Of a stretch of 64,000 nt of DNA, positions 24,501-35,297 are shown one piece after another (the stretch's first letter is position 1; each line of letters begins with the position of its first letter). This stretch comes from Larix kaempferi (Eukaryota > Streptophyta > Pinopsida > Pinales > Pinaceae): the NCBI GenBank assembly GCA_027924585.1, contig BSBM01002100.1, positions 472,501-536,500 of the forward strand, in the 5' to 3' direction. A program made the translations under genes and the position numbers. Under the pieces are notes generated by a model, which saw nothing but the letters and a program-made list of their open reading frames with translations, had not been told where the DNA came from and made no database searches.

Positions 24501-26428
24501 TAATGATCGAGTTTTAACCTCGTTTTCCATGTCTTGGCAGGTATCCATCCACGCCATGCGAGTTTAACTTACTGTCGATGGATAGCATGCGTTTAACCGG
24601 TAAGCCCTGTGGCAGACCCTTCGCAGGACCTTTGTCAGTTGCAGACAACGAAGAAGTTATGACTAAGTAGTTTTTCGGTTCGGTAGTTGGTCTCTTAGGA
24701 GACATGCGTTTATTCTTGAGTCTGTATAAAGGTGCCTTTGGCTACCTGTTTAACAATTGTGTTTGAAATGTTTGTGGTCTTGTTTTTAGTTTCGTGTTAA
24801 AACTGGCAAGGTGGCTCCGTCGAGGGTTTCAGCTCTCAGATGAGTTTTTTGGAAATGAAATGTCACTGTTCTTCCAAGCTTCCAAAACAATGTTTATGTT
24901 TCACTTTTGATGTCTTGATTTCGAATCTTGATTCGTTCTGGGCAATGTGATTTTGCCGAAGAGAGTTTAATCATTAGTCGGGTTTGGAAATAGTAATACG
25001 ACTTCTGGAAAATAAATGGTTGATGTGCTTTCTTAATGGGGTTTCGACCCAGATTAGAGTTTGTGACTAAAATAGTTAAAAACCTATGCATGAAATAAAT
25101 ATGAAAGTTCTCTGTTATTGTCTTCTTCGTTTCAAAGAAAATATAAGTGAAAAATATGGAATACTTCTTGACTATCGCTTCGTTTAGAAGAAAATTTAAA
25201 CTTCAGATCAATAGTAATTATCTGTATTGTGATGTGTCGAAAATTTAGAAGATGAAGTGTAATTCTATTTCTGTATATTCAATGAAAAACAAAACGATAA
25301 TGCTATGAAATGACACTTGAATGAAATGTGAAATATTTTATAAAAAGGGTTTTACTCTTTGCCTCTTGACTAGAAAGATCAGAACGATGACTGTAAATCA
25401 AATATTATCGTAGATGAAGAAATGAAATAATGCTCTATATTAGGAGGGTTTGTAAATAACAGTTTTAGGGTTTAGGGTTTGTTTTACTATATGTTGTAAG
25501 ATGAAAAACATAACTTCATTCGTCAAGAAAAGAATGCATTTCTTTTTCTATATGATAGTGAATGAATTTCATTTATTACTATGCATTATTTCTAAAAGAA
25601 ATTGATATCGATATGTTGTATGTTGGGATCTACTCTACAACTATATGATATAGAAAATAATTCATATGATTTTCAGAAATGAAAATTAATTATTTCTAAA
25701 CAAACTGATATTTATAAAATGTAGAAAACACCACTGTAATTTTCTAGAAGTAAATGTCTGCAGAATTTATAAAGAAAGCACTGATACATATAATCACAGG
25801 AAATTAACACATCAGTTTTTTGAATTTTTATGGAGTTTAATTTATTAAGATTATAGAAAACATGAGCTCTTTATCTCTATACTTATATTTACATGATATA
25901 AAATTGGTATATTGGCAGACTATGGTGTGAAACATTTGCAATTCTTCTCTTTTATAATCATTGCACTAACTATTAAACGATCAACCTTTTACATTCTTTG
26001 TTATGTTGATCTCTTGACTGGGTTTCCTTTTATGCATTTTCCTTCCCAATACTATTTCATTGGGTCTTCCACCATCCAACGCTACAAATTGATTAGTCAC
26101 CCCTGCAATCCTGGTTGGATCATTATTAGAATTATACTATTATTTTATTTAGCATCATGTTTACTTATACTAACATGTGTTAGGGATCCTATTTGTTACA
26201 ACTTGATAATATGATATAAAGGGGGTATTAAAAATGGGTTGATAAAAATGGATACATATAATATACGGTGAAACTAGGGGTTTTCTTAATTAGAAAGGCA
26301 TATTGGGAGGGGGGTTCAACAATAAAATTTTAAGAGGAATTTTCCAATATTTAGTGAAATTAGGGATATTCTTTAATATCATGCGAACGATCGTGCTATG
26401 TAACAAATTCACTAAGTGAACCCCCCGT
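21549..26428. mobile_element. Inverted-repeat DNA transposon, probably Mutator-like, non-autonomous
   Basis: The termini ACGGGGGGTTCACT-AGTGA and (reverse complement) ACGGGGGGTTCACTTAGTGA form ~20 bp inverted repeats. The 10 bp target GGCGGAAGCC is duplicated (21539-21548 and 26429-26438). That duplication length fits the 8-11 bp of Mutator-like elements; CACTA (3 bp), hAT (8 bp) and PIF (3 bp) fit less well. I recognise no transposase inside the 4.9 kb. The interior is AT-rich except for a GC-richer stretch at about 23,750-24,900 that could be captured genomic DNA. Confidence 0.8.
23750..24900 (+). other. GC-richer, possibly captured gene fragment inside the inverted-repeat element
   Basis: Composition differs from the surrounding AT-rich DNA. 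Good splice-like signals occur (AAG|GTAAGC at 24434, TTGGCAG before 24541, and GGTAAGCCC near 24600), along with a 97-codon open frame at 24002-24295 of unknown identity. This would fit a captured 5' gene region, as in Pack-MULEs. No protein family is recognised. Confidence 0.3.
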
Positions 26429-26438
26429 GGCGGAAGCC

Positions 26439-27191
26439 ATGCCAGCTTACAATTGCAAGGCCGACACCGCAGCACACTTTTTCCTCAACCATGTTATTGC
26501 TCGTTTTGGAGTGCCAAAGCAACTCATCTCAGACCACGGCTCTCACTTCGAAGATGTTGTCTAGAGAGAATTATCAACCTTACTGAAATTTGAACACCAT
26601 TTCGCCTCTGCCTACTACCCCCAAGGAAACGGCCAAGTCGAAACGATTAACAAAATTTTGAAGACCATCCTCCAGCGCACTCTGGACAAACACAAATCAA
26701 ATTGGCACCACATGCTCTTCCCGCCACTATGGGCATACTGCACGTCAACCAAAACCGCCACCGGTTTTACCCCTTTCCATTTAGTTCACAGTGTTGAATC
26801 CATCCTCCCCATCGAGTGCCAGATTCCAGCCCTACATATGGCCATCGAACTCCTACCGGACACTTCCCTAGTTGAGCAATGCTTACTACTCCTGGAGTAG
26901 GCCGATGAAGATCGGAGCATAGCCCTTCAAACCATGGAAGCAGCCAAGAACCGATCCAAACTGAATTACAACAAACATGTCCACCCAAGAACTTTTACTG
27001 AAGGGGACCTTGTCCTCGCCTATGATCAAGCTCATGACAAAACCGAAAAATGAAAGTTTGTGTCCATGTGGCACAGCCCATACATTATACACACTTGCCT
27101 CGGACAGGGGGCATGCATTCTGACCGATTCAGAAGGAAACCCCCTACGCAACCCACGCAACGGGTTGTACCTCAAGCGATTTTACCCATAG
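26439..27191 (+). pseudogene. pol: Gypsy-A integrase C-terminal half
   Basis: Resumes the integrase cut at 21548. One frame with in-frame stops at 26562 and 26898 (and one near 27050), ending in LYLKRFYP and a stop at 27189. The core keeps the second catalytic Asp (LISDHGSHF) and the catalytic Glu (YYPQGNGQVETINKIL). The C-terminal part has the GDLVLAYD-type motif and an LKRFYP ending. Integrase inserts element cDNA into the nuclear genome. Confidence 0.88.
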
Positions 27192-27292
27192 CAAATATAA
27201 TGGACACCACCATCCATTATTGTACAGTCTTATTTTGTTTTTCACAAAAAATTCAAAAAACCTAAATATTTGTTTTCTCTGCATGACCATAG

Positions 27293-27721
27293 ATGGATCC
27301 TGTTCCACTCTACTACATCGGTTTCGCTGATGGTGCAAGCCATTGGTCCCCCAATCTGGCCTCCGCAACTTTGGTAATATATTCCCCTTCACATGAGTTT
27401 ATCCACATCGATGGAGTGTGTGTAGGTGCCGCCACCAACAACCAAGTTGAATACGATGCCGTAACCAGTCTCCTGGCCGCATCTCTCCAAATGGGCATAC
27501 GTCACCTTAACATTTTCTTGGACTCACAAGTCCTTGTTTCCCAGCTCAACAATGATTACCAGGTACGCGATCCCTGTCTTTTCAAAAAATTCTTCCGCAC
27601 TAAACAAATGGTTCGATAGTTTGAATCCATTTCATTCACACATGTCCCAAGGAATCTCAACAGTGTAGCAGACCATATGGCCAACAACATTCTTGACTGG
27701 CACACCAATCAAACCATATAG
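27293..27721 (+). pseudogene. Second (archaeal-type) RNase H downstream of integrase
   Basis: A separate frame starting at ATG 27293, about 100 bp after integrase. It shows the four acidic landmarks of the RNase H fold in order: FADGAS, NNQVEYDAV, FLDSQVLV and SVADHMANN. One stop (27617) interrupts it before the last motif. This matches the additional aRNH domain described for plant Tat-lineage Gypsy elements. Here the RT-linked RNase H has lost its first Asp, so this domain may have been the working enzyme removing RNA from RNA-DNA hybrids. Family assignment is from motifs only. Confidence 0.75.
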
Positions 27722-27988
27722 TAAACACAAATGTACCTCCACGAGCTTCAAAAAAAAAAAAAATGCATCCACGTGCATAACATGTGCCTCCACGGGCATA
27801 TATAAAAATTAAAAAAAAATGCATCCATGTGCATATACAACTATATACCAAATCATATATATATACCTCATAATATAGTCAAACATGTCATAGGTGCCCT
27901 CAGCACCCAATATACAAAAATACATCAGCCGTACAAAAAGGTACTTCCCCATATGCTCATCAGCATTTGGGGGCAGATACAAGATCAT
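27722..27988. other. Short-repeat spacer after aRNH
   Basis: Contains repeated TGCATCCACGTGCATA-like words and A runs. No coding frame is supported. Confidence 0.5.
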
Positions 27989-29430
27989 CTAATCATCACA
28001 GTCACCAGGCTCCTCTGGCGCCTCCTCCACTGGCCCCGCCAGATCATGCCGAGCCCGAACTCTCCTCTCCGTTGGCCCCACTAGATCATCTCGCAAAAGA
28101 ATCCTCCCCTCCACCGGCCCTGCCGGATAATGCCGAGTTCCATCCCTCCACTCAGCCGCCAACAATGCTGCTCTGAGCAAAATCAAGTGCCTTTCATGAG
28201 GCGCATCGAAACAACGCTTGACGATGTCCCAATCCAGATCCCTCCACCCATCCTCTGGAAATCCTACCAAGATTTTGTCTAGTGTCTCTCGGACACCCTC
28301 CATGGCATCACCTCTAGGCCCATCTCCTCGACCGCGAGCCCCAACTCCTCGAGCATGAGGAGGCAGTACCGCTACAGGAGGTGCAATAACCACCATCACC
28401 CATCCCCTACGAACCACATGGTCGGCTGATGGTACAGGACCAACATCTACACAGTCACGCAAGTGAACCATCATATAAATATCTAACTATAATCATAACA
28501 AACACATCTAAAACACATGATATAGTAGAGAACAAAACACAAAAACATACCATCTAAACCCCAGGCCTGTCCCTAGGCTCGAGGCATCTCTGGATCTCCT
28601 CGATAATCCATACCGGCATATGGATAGTCATCAATCAGCAGGGGGATCTGCTCCCACTACTCACACATATCCTATGAAAAGAACCCATGGATAGCACCAC
28701 CACCGCGGGGCATCATCTACCCCCACCGCACCATGCGCAGCTCGCTCACCAACCCATCTCGAACCGGCACCTGTGGCCGCAAAGTCGGTACCTGCTCAAA
28801 GAAGAAACAACACAAAAAGGAGGCATAGAAAAACTCTCCCCCCTCCCGACTGACATTGTCCATATCTCTCCAGACACCAGCCAAAAACTTCTGACCCCAC
28901 GCATAGTAGGTCCCCCTCAGCACAGAATCCACCATCATCGTTTGTCCCCCCGACAAACGGTGTGGCACCGCGGCACCCAACACTCGTAGAACACAAGCCC
29001 CAACAGCCCGCATGTCCCACTCCCGCAAAGATCTCAGGCTCAAAGAGCTGTTCTGCACAATCACCCCAGCAACACAGAAGGTCTCCAGGAGATCCTCAAT
29101 GTCCACACCTGTCGGGATCCTCGGCAGAAGATCCTCCACCTCCCCTAAGCGAGGTAACCCGGTATGAAAATATACATCAGTAAGGGTGATCTCTGATCTC
29201 TCACCCCCAACAATAAATGCACCCTCTACAGGGACCCACAGACTCACCAATTTGTTTAGTAGCAGTCCTACTGAACGCATCGGTGGAATCTGAGCGAACT
29301 TCAGGAGCCCACTCACAGCCAGAGCCTGTCGGACCCCCTGATCGGTCCGAATTCGAATCATCAAATCCTCCTCCATCTCATGCTCTTGCCATGACACCAA
29401 TGGTCTGCTCAACATCTTGCCAAAAAACAA
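27989..29430 (-). pseudogene. Antisense accessory gene, plant-mobile-domain-like, spliced
   Basis: On the minus strand, a 237-codon frame (29430-28717) contains KLVSLWVPVEGAF and ITLTDVYFHTGLP, the pattern of the plant mobile domain (MAIN/MAIL-like). It stops at 28717, but readable sequence continues (YPYAGMDYRGDPE). A GTATGT donor near 28552 and a CTGTGTAG acceptor near 28450 then lead into a second frame ending at 27989. Antisense accessory ORFs between pol and the 3' LTR are known in Tat-lineage elements, and the plant mobile domain is known to travel with transposons; this combination is my inference. Stops show it is decayed. I saw no counterpart in Gypsy-B. Confidence 0.5.
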
Positions 29431-29464
29431 AGAAATTTTTTAGAACCGGAGAAATTTTTTTGAA

Positions 29465-29705
29465 AAATTCCATCGCGGATTTTCCATCAAAACCCGCGAT
29501 GATCATCGCGGCATTCATCCAAGAACTCACGATGAACATCGCGGGTATTGACCACACAGTCGCGATGAACATCGCGACTATCAACCCCATAGTTGTGATG
29601 AACATCGCAACTTTCAGCCCGACAGACACAATGGACATCGCGACTGTCAGCCCCGAACGTGCGATGTTCATCGCGGAAAAAGATGTGAAACCCGCGATAT
29701 TCCAC
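29465..29705. repeat. CATCGCG palindromic tandem repeats upstream of the antisense gene
   Basis: About seven units containing GCGATGAACATCGCG, each a near-perfect palindrome. They lie just upstream (minus-strand sense) of the antisense gene and resemble the leader repeats at 8960-9250. Confidence 0.75.
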
Positions 29706-30029
29706 GTTGGAATGCCAACATGGAATTTTGCGGCCTTCGGGGGCCCGCCGCTAACCAAAGAAGACATAATTAAAAAGGCTAAGGTGAATAGGGTTACCTG
29801 AAACTCGCGGAATCGAAAACCAATGGTCAAATCTCCCGAAATCAAGAAAGGGCTCTGATTGCTCTGCCAAACTGACACATAACAATGACACGTCATATGG
29901 GCCCCACACCCTATTTATAGAAATTTCACCATTTCTCAAACAGCCATTGCGGTATCATATGACGTCCGTTCCTTAAACCGTTGGTACCATTGGAATCAGC
30001 ACAGCGAGAACTTCATGATAGTCCTTTCC
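29706..30029. other. Spacer, no gene
   Basis: I see no supported coding frame. This lies between the palindromic repeats and the 149 bp array. Confidence 0.5.
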
Positions 30030-30640
30030 TTTTCCTGTTTTCACCAGGTCCATTTTTTGACCATTTTTTTATGCCCTTGTCACCTCAGTTTACGTGCCAC
30101 ATCGACCGTTCTCCATTTTTAACAAGTCTTATGCCGCTGGATTCAATTTTCCACGCTCGTGATGATGCTTGAGATCATTTCTCGCTCTCACATCCAGATT
30201 TTTTGGGCATTTTTCCCATGCCCCCTCGTTGCCTCGGTTTGCGAGCCACATCGACCGTTCTCCATTTTTAACAAGTCTTATATCGCCAGATTCAGTTTTC
30301 CGCATTCGTGATGACGCTTGAGATCATTTCTCACTCTCACCTCCATATTTTTTGGGCATTTTTCCCATGCCCCCTCGTCGCCTCGGTTTGCATGCCACAT
30401 TGGTCGTCATCCGTTTTTGACAAGTTTGATATCGTCGGATTCAGTTTTTCGTGCTCGTGATGATGCTTGAGATCATTTCTCACTCTCACCCCATAACTTT
30501 TGGGCATTTTTTCAAAATGCCACTCATCACCTCGGTTTGCATGCCACATTGGCCGTTGCCCCTTTTTGACAATCTTTATGTCACCAGATTCAGTATTCCG
30601 CACTCATGACGATGCTTGAGACCTTTTCTCGCTCTCATCA
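30030..30640 (+). repeat. Tandem array, 149 bp period, four units
   Basis: The landmark GATGATGCTTGAGA recurs at 30161, 30310, 30459 and 30608, exactly 149 bp apart. Each unit also carries TTTTTGGGCATTTTT and GCCACATYGRCCGTT. Gypsy-B has the same array in minus orientation (about 44490-45000). Confidence 0.88.
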
Positions 30641-30959
30641 ATCCCTTTTTGTTCGGTATAGTTTTACCCCCTTTTTCAGGCCGAGCAATCCCTTTTACGA
30701 AAAAGGCACTTAGGGAGTTTCTGTTAAGCTCTTTTCTTACTCCTAAAACAATGAAAAGATCGCCGAGCAACCTTGCTTCCTTTCATGCTCGCTAAACGTA
30801 TTTGAAAGGGTGTCTACATGGTATAAGTTTACCCTTTTTCCGGACCTTGTAGACTAATTATGAAAAATGAATACTCTAGTCACATCGGTTAGAAGAGTTC
30901 TCCATTTGCATCATTTTATGCTTTTTCGGGCCTAGGAGACTAACTTACGAAAAAGAACA

Positions 30960-31170
30960 CCAATGGAGTCCACTTACCGCTTTCAGACTCTCTAAACATG
31001 AAAGTGACCACGAGCAATCAGCATCCTGGGCTCGTAAAAACCCACAGGACGGTACTCACAACCACTGCAGAGTCTTCTTATCGTTTTTAGACTCCTTAAA
31101 AATGAAAGCACCCATGAGCACGAACAGTCCTAGGCTCACAAAATCCATAAGACAGTACCATTTTTAGAGC
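30960..31170 (+). repeat. Second, shorter tandem repeat (~104 bp)
   Basis: The landmark AGACTC followed by AAAATGAAAG recurs at 30985 and 31089. A third decayed unit may lie near 30740. A related pair is present in Gypsy-B at about 43990-44170. Confidence 0.6.
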
Positions 31171-32419
31171 ACACTTTTATCCCTTCTTGGAGCTCATTAA
31201 AAATATGAAGAAGGACCCAATGTTGCTCCTCGACGCCACAACAGATCACGTCTACTCATATGGCAGCTTCCCCATTTTGGTCGCCTTTGTTCAGAGTATT
31301 CTGCAGTTAATACAACACCCATCAGCTCGCCCCCCCCCCAGAGTTAATACATACCCTTCAATCCTTAAAAGATATGATCCCCGCACCTACAAGTCAGTTC
31401 CCTATGCTGCCAGGTCAACCATGTCATCATGCTCTGAACAAAGGAAGTTTGAGTCTACCCACTGTATGACCCCAGTTACTTCCCATCCCCACAAGTATGT
31501 CAGTCCTACCATCAGCACTACCACACTTTAGTTCTACACCTCATGCTCCTATCAAGGAAACATCATTGCCTTGTTAGTTGCTGGTCTCCCTCTGTCGACG
31601 ACACCCAAATTTACTCCAGAGGATAGAACTAGAGGTCCCTGTGTCTTGGACTCATCACCATTTATGATGAGTGCCTACGAATCATTTCAAGAAGAGTCCT
31701 CAGTGCCTCTCCAAATGGTTGTTTCTCACATGCTCAATTTCAACACCTTGATCGCATCGTTGAGACTCACACAGGGTACTGGTCCGTTCAGTTATTTATT
31801 GAAGACCCCGGATACCACCTGACTCTTCCACATTTGAGAGTCTACCTATGGAAACAACCAGTTACATTTTTTCTATAGATATCCGGGTTGCGCATGGCGA
31901 CAATATTCAGAAGTACCCCAGTTTTATACTCCCTCGAGTATACAGTTACATATACTCCTCAAAGCTGACTCAGAGTCATTAAGTCCCTACAGATGTTGGA
32001 CACCTTCAGTTTCAGCAATTCATCAACCCTTCTAAGACCTTATTCAGAACGGTTTTCTCTTTATTCCAGTGTATCAGTTATTGAGATCAGTCATGTTATG
32101 ATCATGAGCACATCCCAAAATAGTGTCCCCTTTGGACCATTATGATGTACCAGTAGATTTTTTATGTCTTATTTAGGTCCCCCTTCTTGGGACTAATTGT
32201 TATGTATATGTCTTGATACGAGGATGGGTATGCCCGCCTCGTCCATTATCAGAGATTATTCTTCATTCATATTGATGCCATGTAATATTTTTTGTTTTTG
32301 CAGCTTCCAAGGGCTATTGATCCAGTCTCCAACCGGTCTCTTCTCTTCCCCAAACCCCAGGAAAAAGACAAAAGAACTATGATGTCTATTGGCCATACGA
32401 TGAGCTCCTGCCCTCACGC
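31171..32419 (+). other. Gypsy-A 3' untranslated region
   Basis: Conserved with Gypsy-B 42720-43960. A 114-codon sense frame (31187-31531) has no recognised domain. Conservation with a related element suggests a cis-acting role or an old ORF; I cannot choose between them. Confidence 0.5.
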
Positions 32420-32433
32420 ATCAGGGGGCAATC
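32420..32433 (+). other. Gypsy-A polypurine tract
   Basis: ATCAGGGGGCAATC abuts the 3' LTR. The GGCAATC part is kept next to the Gypsy-B LTR (minus strand), although the G run is interrupted there. Confidence 0.7.
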
Positions 32434-33122
32434 TGTTAACACCCAAAAAGTTCTCACTAGCTCATTTCCTTATTCACATGACCCATTTGTCCACTTTTCC
32501 ACCATTTGAGCCTCTAAAGCCATCAAAAGGTCACCAAAATACCATGATCCACCCCTTTTTCCCCTCAAAATGAATATTTTTCCTCAAAAAACATAAAAAA
32601 CCCTCAAAAAGGGTCCATAATTCCCAAAAATATTAAAAAGGGAATAAAAATATTCAAAATATTCAAAAAAGGAAAAAGGAGGGAAAAGGTACCTAAACCA
32701 TGTTGTTCAATACCATTGGTTTCCTCAAAACCATAATGGTATTCCCCACCACCAAAAACTATAAAAAGGTGGTAAGGGCCCCTCACTTTCCATCCATCCA
32801 TCATCCTATCCTCATGCTATCAAAATCTCTCATGAGTTTTTGACCATTGTAGCAATCTCAGAGAAGAGAACATTGGAGCCTGGAGCATCTCACCCTTGGA
32901 GCTTCTCAACACCACAACATCCTCACCATTTGAGGTATTATATTACAAAATTCATTTTTTATTTTGTTTCTTGTTCTTATTCTTAAATCTTTTCAATTTT
33001 ATTGGTATATGCACATGTTAGATTCAGATTTATAATTGTTTTTTGCTTTCAATATTTGAAACTGCTATCACTTGTTGATAGGCTCCCATTGCACAAAGCT
33101 TGGTTGCAAAACCAAGCCAACA
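32434..33122 (+). repeat. 3' LTR of Gypsy-A
   Basis: 689 bp, paired with 8075-8763. The right flank GGTTG is the second copy of the target duplication. Confidence 0.92.
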
Positions 33123-33127
33123 GGTTG

Positions 33128-35212
33128 CCCTTACAGTTTTGGGTAGATGCTGTAAATAGTGTTGTTTATTTAATAAACAGAGGGCCTTCAAGGGATTTGG
33201 ATGGTGGTATTCCAGAGGAGGCATGGATAGGTAAAAAGATAAAGTACTCATTTCTTAGAACGTTCGGTTGTGAAGCATTTTTCCATATTAATAAAGATAA
33301 TAGAACAAAGATTGAAGATAAATCAAAAAAATGTACCTTTATTGGATATGGAGTTGATGATTTTGGTTATCGCTTATGGGATTATGAAAATAACAAAATC
33401 ATTAGGAGTAGAGATGTGATATTCAATGAAAATGTCATGTATAAAGAACAGTTGCAGGGAAAGAAACAGGAAAAGGAAAACACAGAGTACACAATACTTA
33501 ATGAAATAAAAGAAAATGAAGTTCCAAAGGTGCCTGAAAATCAAGAACAGCAACAAGTACCTGAAACTCCTGCAACTGCAAGAAGATCTACCAAGTTAAG
33601 TAGACTCCCTGATTGATACTCTCCTTCAATGTATTATTTATTGATGACTGATGCTGGTGAACCAGAGTGTTATGAAGAAGCAACGCAGGTGGAAACTAGA
33701 AAGAAGTGGGAGCAAGGCGTGAATGAGGAGATGGACTCATTGGTAGAAAACCAAACTTGGGATTTGGTTCAATTTCCTGCTGGTAAAAGAGCATTGTAGA
33801 ACATATGGATTTACAGTTTGAAGGAATAAGAAGGAGGTAAGAAGCAGTACAAGGCCAAAATTGCTGTAAAGGGGTTTGCACAGAAGAAAGGTATATATTT
33901 TGATGAAATATTTTCTCCTGTTGTTAAGATGACTTCAATTAGGACTATCTTAAGTCTAGTGGCGGTAAAAGATTTGCATCTTGAACAGCTAGATATAAAA
34001 ACAACCTTTCTCCATGGGGATTTGGAGGAAGAGATATATATTCAGAAACCACAAGTGTATGAGGTCAAAGGTAAGGAGAACTTGGTATGCAGGTTGAAAA
34101 AGAGCTTGTATGGCTTGAAGCAAGCTCCAAGGAAATGGTATTTAAAATTTTATAGGTTTATGATAGAACAAGGTTATAGTAGATGTCATTCTGACCACTG
34201 TGTTTATTTCAAGAAGCTAGACAATGAAAGATATATTATCTTGTTATTGTATGTGGATGGCATGCTTGTTGCAAGGTCTAACATGCAGGATATAAATGTA
34301 CTCAAAAGGAAGCTAGCTAATTCATTTGCGATGAAGGATTTCAGTGCTGCAAAGCAAATCCTTGGCATGAGAATAACGAGAGATGGGAAAAATCACAAAT
34401 TGACATTGTCTCAGAGTGAGTACATACAAAAGGTGTTGGAGAGATTCAGAGTGCAGAATGCAAAACCAATTAGTACACCTTTGGCCAGCCATTTCAGTCT
34501 AAGTAAGAAAATGTGTCCCAAGACACAAGAAGAGATAGAATACATGTCCAAGATTCCCTATCAATCAGCAGTTGGCAGCTTGAGGTATGCCATGGTGTGC
34601 ACAAGACCAGATATTGCACAAGCAGTGGGAGATGTGAGCATATATATGAACAATCCAGGTAAAGAACATTGGAAGGTAGTATAGTGGATTCTTAGGTATT
34701 TCAGAGGTACTACCACTTGGGCATTATTTTTTGGAGGTTAAGACACTGTTCTACAGGGATATGTTGATGCAGATATGGCAGGTGATAAGGATAATAGGAG
34801 GAGCACCATAGGGTATGTGTTTACTGTAGGTGAAACAATAGTAATTTGGATTTTGAAACTGCAAAAGGTTGTTGCACTTTCAACAACAGAGCCAGAGTAT
34901 GTTGCTGTTACAGAGGCTAGTAAAGAGATGAATTGGTTACAGAGGTTTATGGAGGAATTGGGTAAGAAGCAGAAGGATAGCAGGTTGTATAGTGACAACC
35001 AGAGTGCCATTCATCTTCCAAAGAACTCACCGCTCCATTCGAGGACTAAACATATACAGCTCAAGTACCATTTCATACACTCTGTTCTGGAAGATGAACT
35101 GTTGAAGTTGGAAAAGATACACGCTAGCCAGAATCCTGTAGACATGTTCACAAAGGTAGTGACCAGAGAGAAACTAAGTTCCTACTCGGTTTCAATTGGC
35201 CTTCTAGCATGA
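33128..35212 (+). pseudogene. pol: Copia-1 integrase C-terminus, reverse transcriptase and RNase H
   Basis: Continues the Copia-1 frame from 8074 after the nested Gypsy. One reading frame runs to the stop at 35210, broken only by nonsense codons (33614, one near 33797, one near 33827, 34682 and one near 34738). It shows PLQFWVDAVNSVVYLINR and FLRTFGCEAFFHI (integrase end); WIYSLKE, QLDIKTTFLHGDLEEEIYI, SLYGLKQAPRKWY and LYVDGML (RT); and VDADMAGDKDNRRSTIGYVF and SDNQSAIHL (RNase H). The RT catalytic YVDD has become YVDG, so the active site is lost. Confidence 0.92.
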
Positions 35213-35285
35213 AGGTGAAGAGGATAAAGTCACCAAGTCTAAGTCCAGCAAGTGCAGCAGTGGTGGAGTTGCTGTGATCAATCTC

Positions 35286-35297
35286 CAAGTGGGAGAT
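35286..35297 (+). other. Copia-1 polypurine tract
   Basis: The purine-rich AAGTGGGAGAT just before the 3' LTR has the usual plant Copia form. Confidence 0.75.

Larger units (their letters stand above)
8075..33122 (+). mobile_element. Gypsy-A: Tat/Ogre-like Ty3/Gypsy retrotransposon
   Basis: Two 689 bp LTRs (8075-8763 and 32434-33122) begin TGTTAACACCC and end AAGCCAACA. They are flanked by a perfect 5 bp duplication GGTTG (8070-8074 and 33123-33127). Domain order is gag, CCHC, protease, CCHC, CCHC, RT, RNase H, integrase, second RNase H, antisense ORF, tandem repeats, polypurine tract. A downstream extra RNase H and a long 3' non-pol region fit the Tat/Ogre lineage. Two later insertions (13992-18759 and 21549-26428) break it. 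Its own length is about 15.4 kb. Confidence 0.92.

Noticed and set aside
27760-27860. CRISPR-like spaced repeats (TGCATCCACGTGCATA)
   Set aside because: Only a few irregular copies next to A runs in a plant retroelement; no cas genes or regular spacing.
29217-29896. Long frames on both strands across the CATCGCG palindromes
   Set aside because: Palindromic repeats give similar frames on both strands; no family resemblance.
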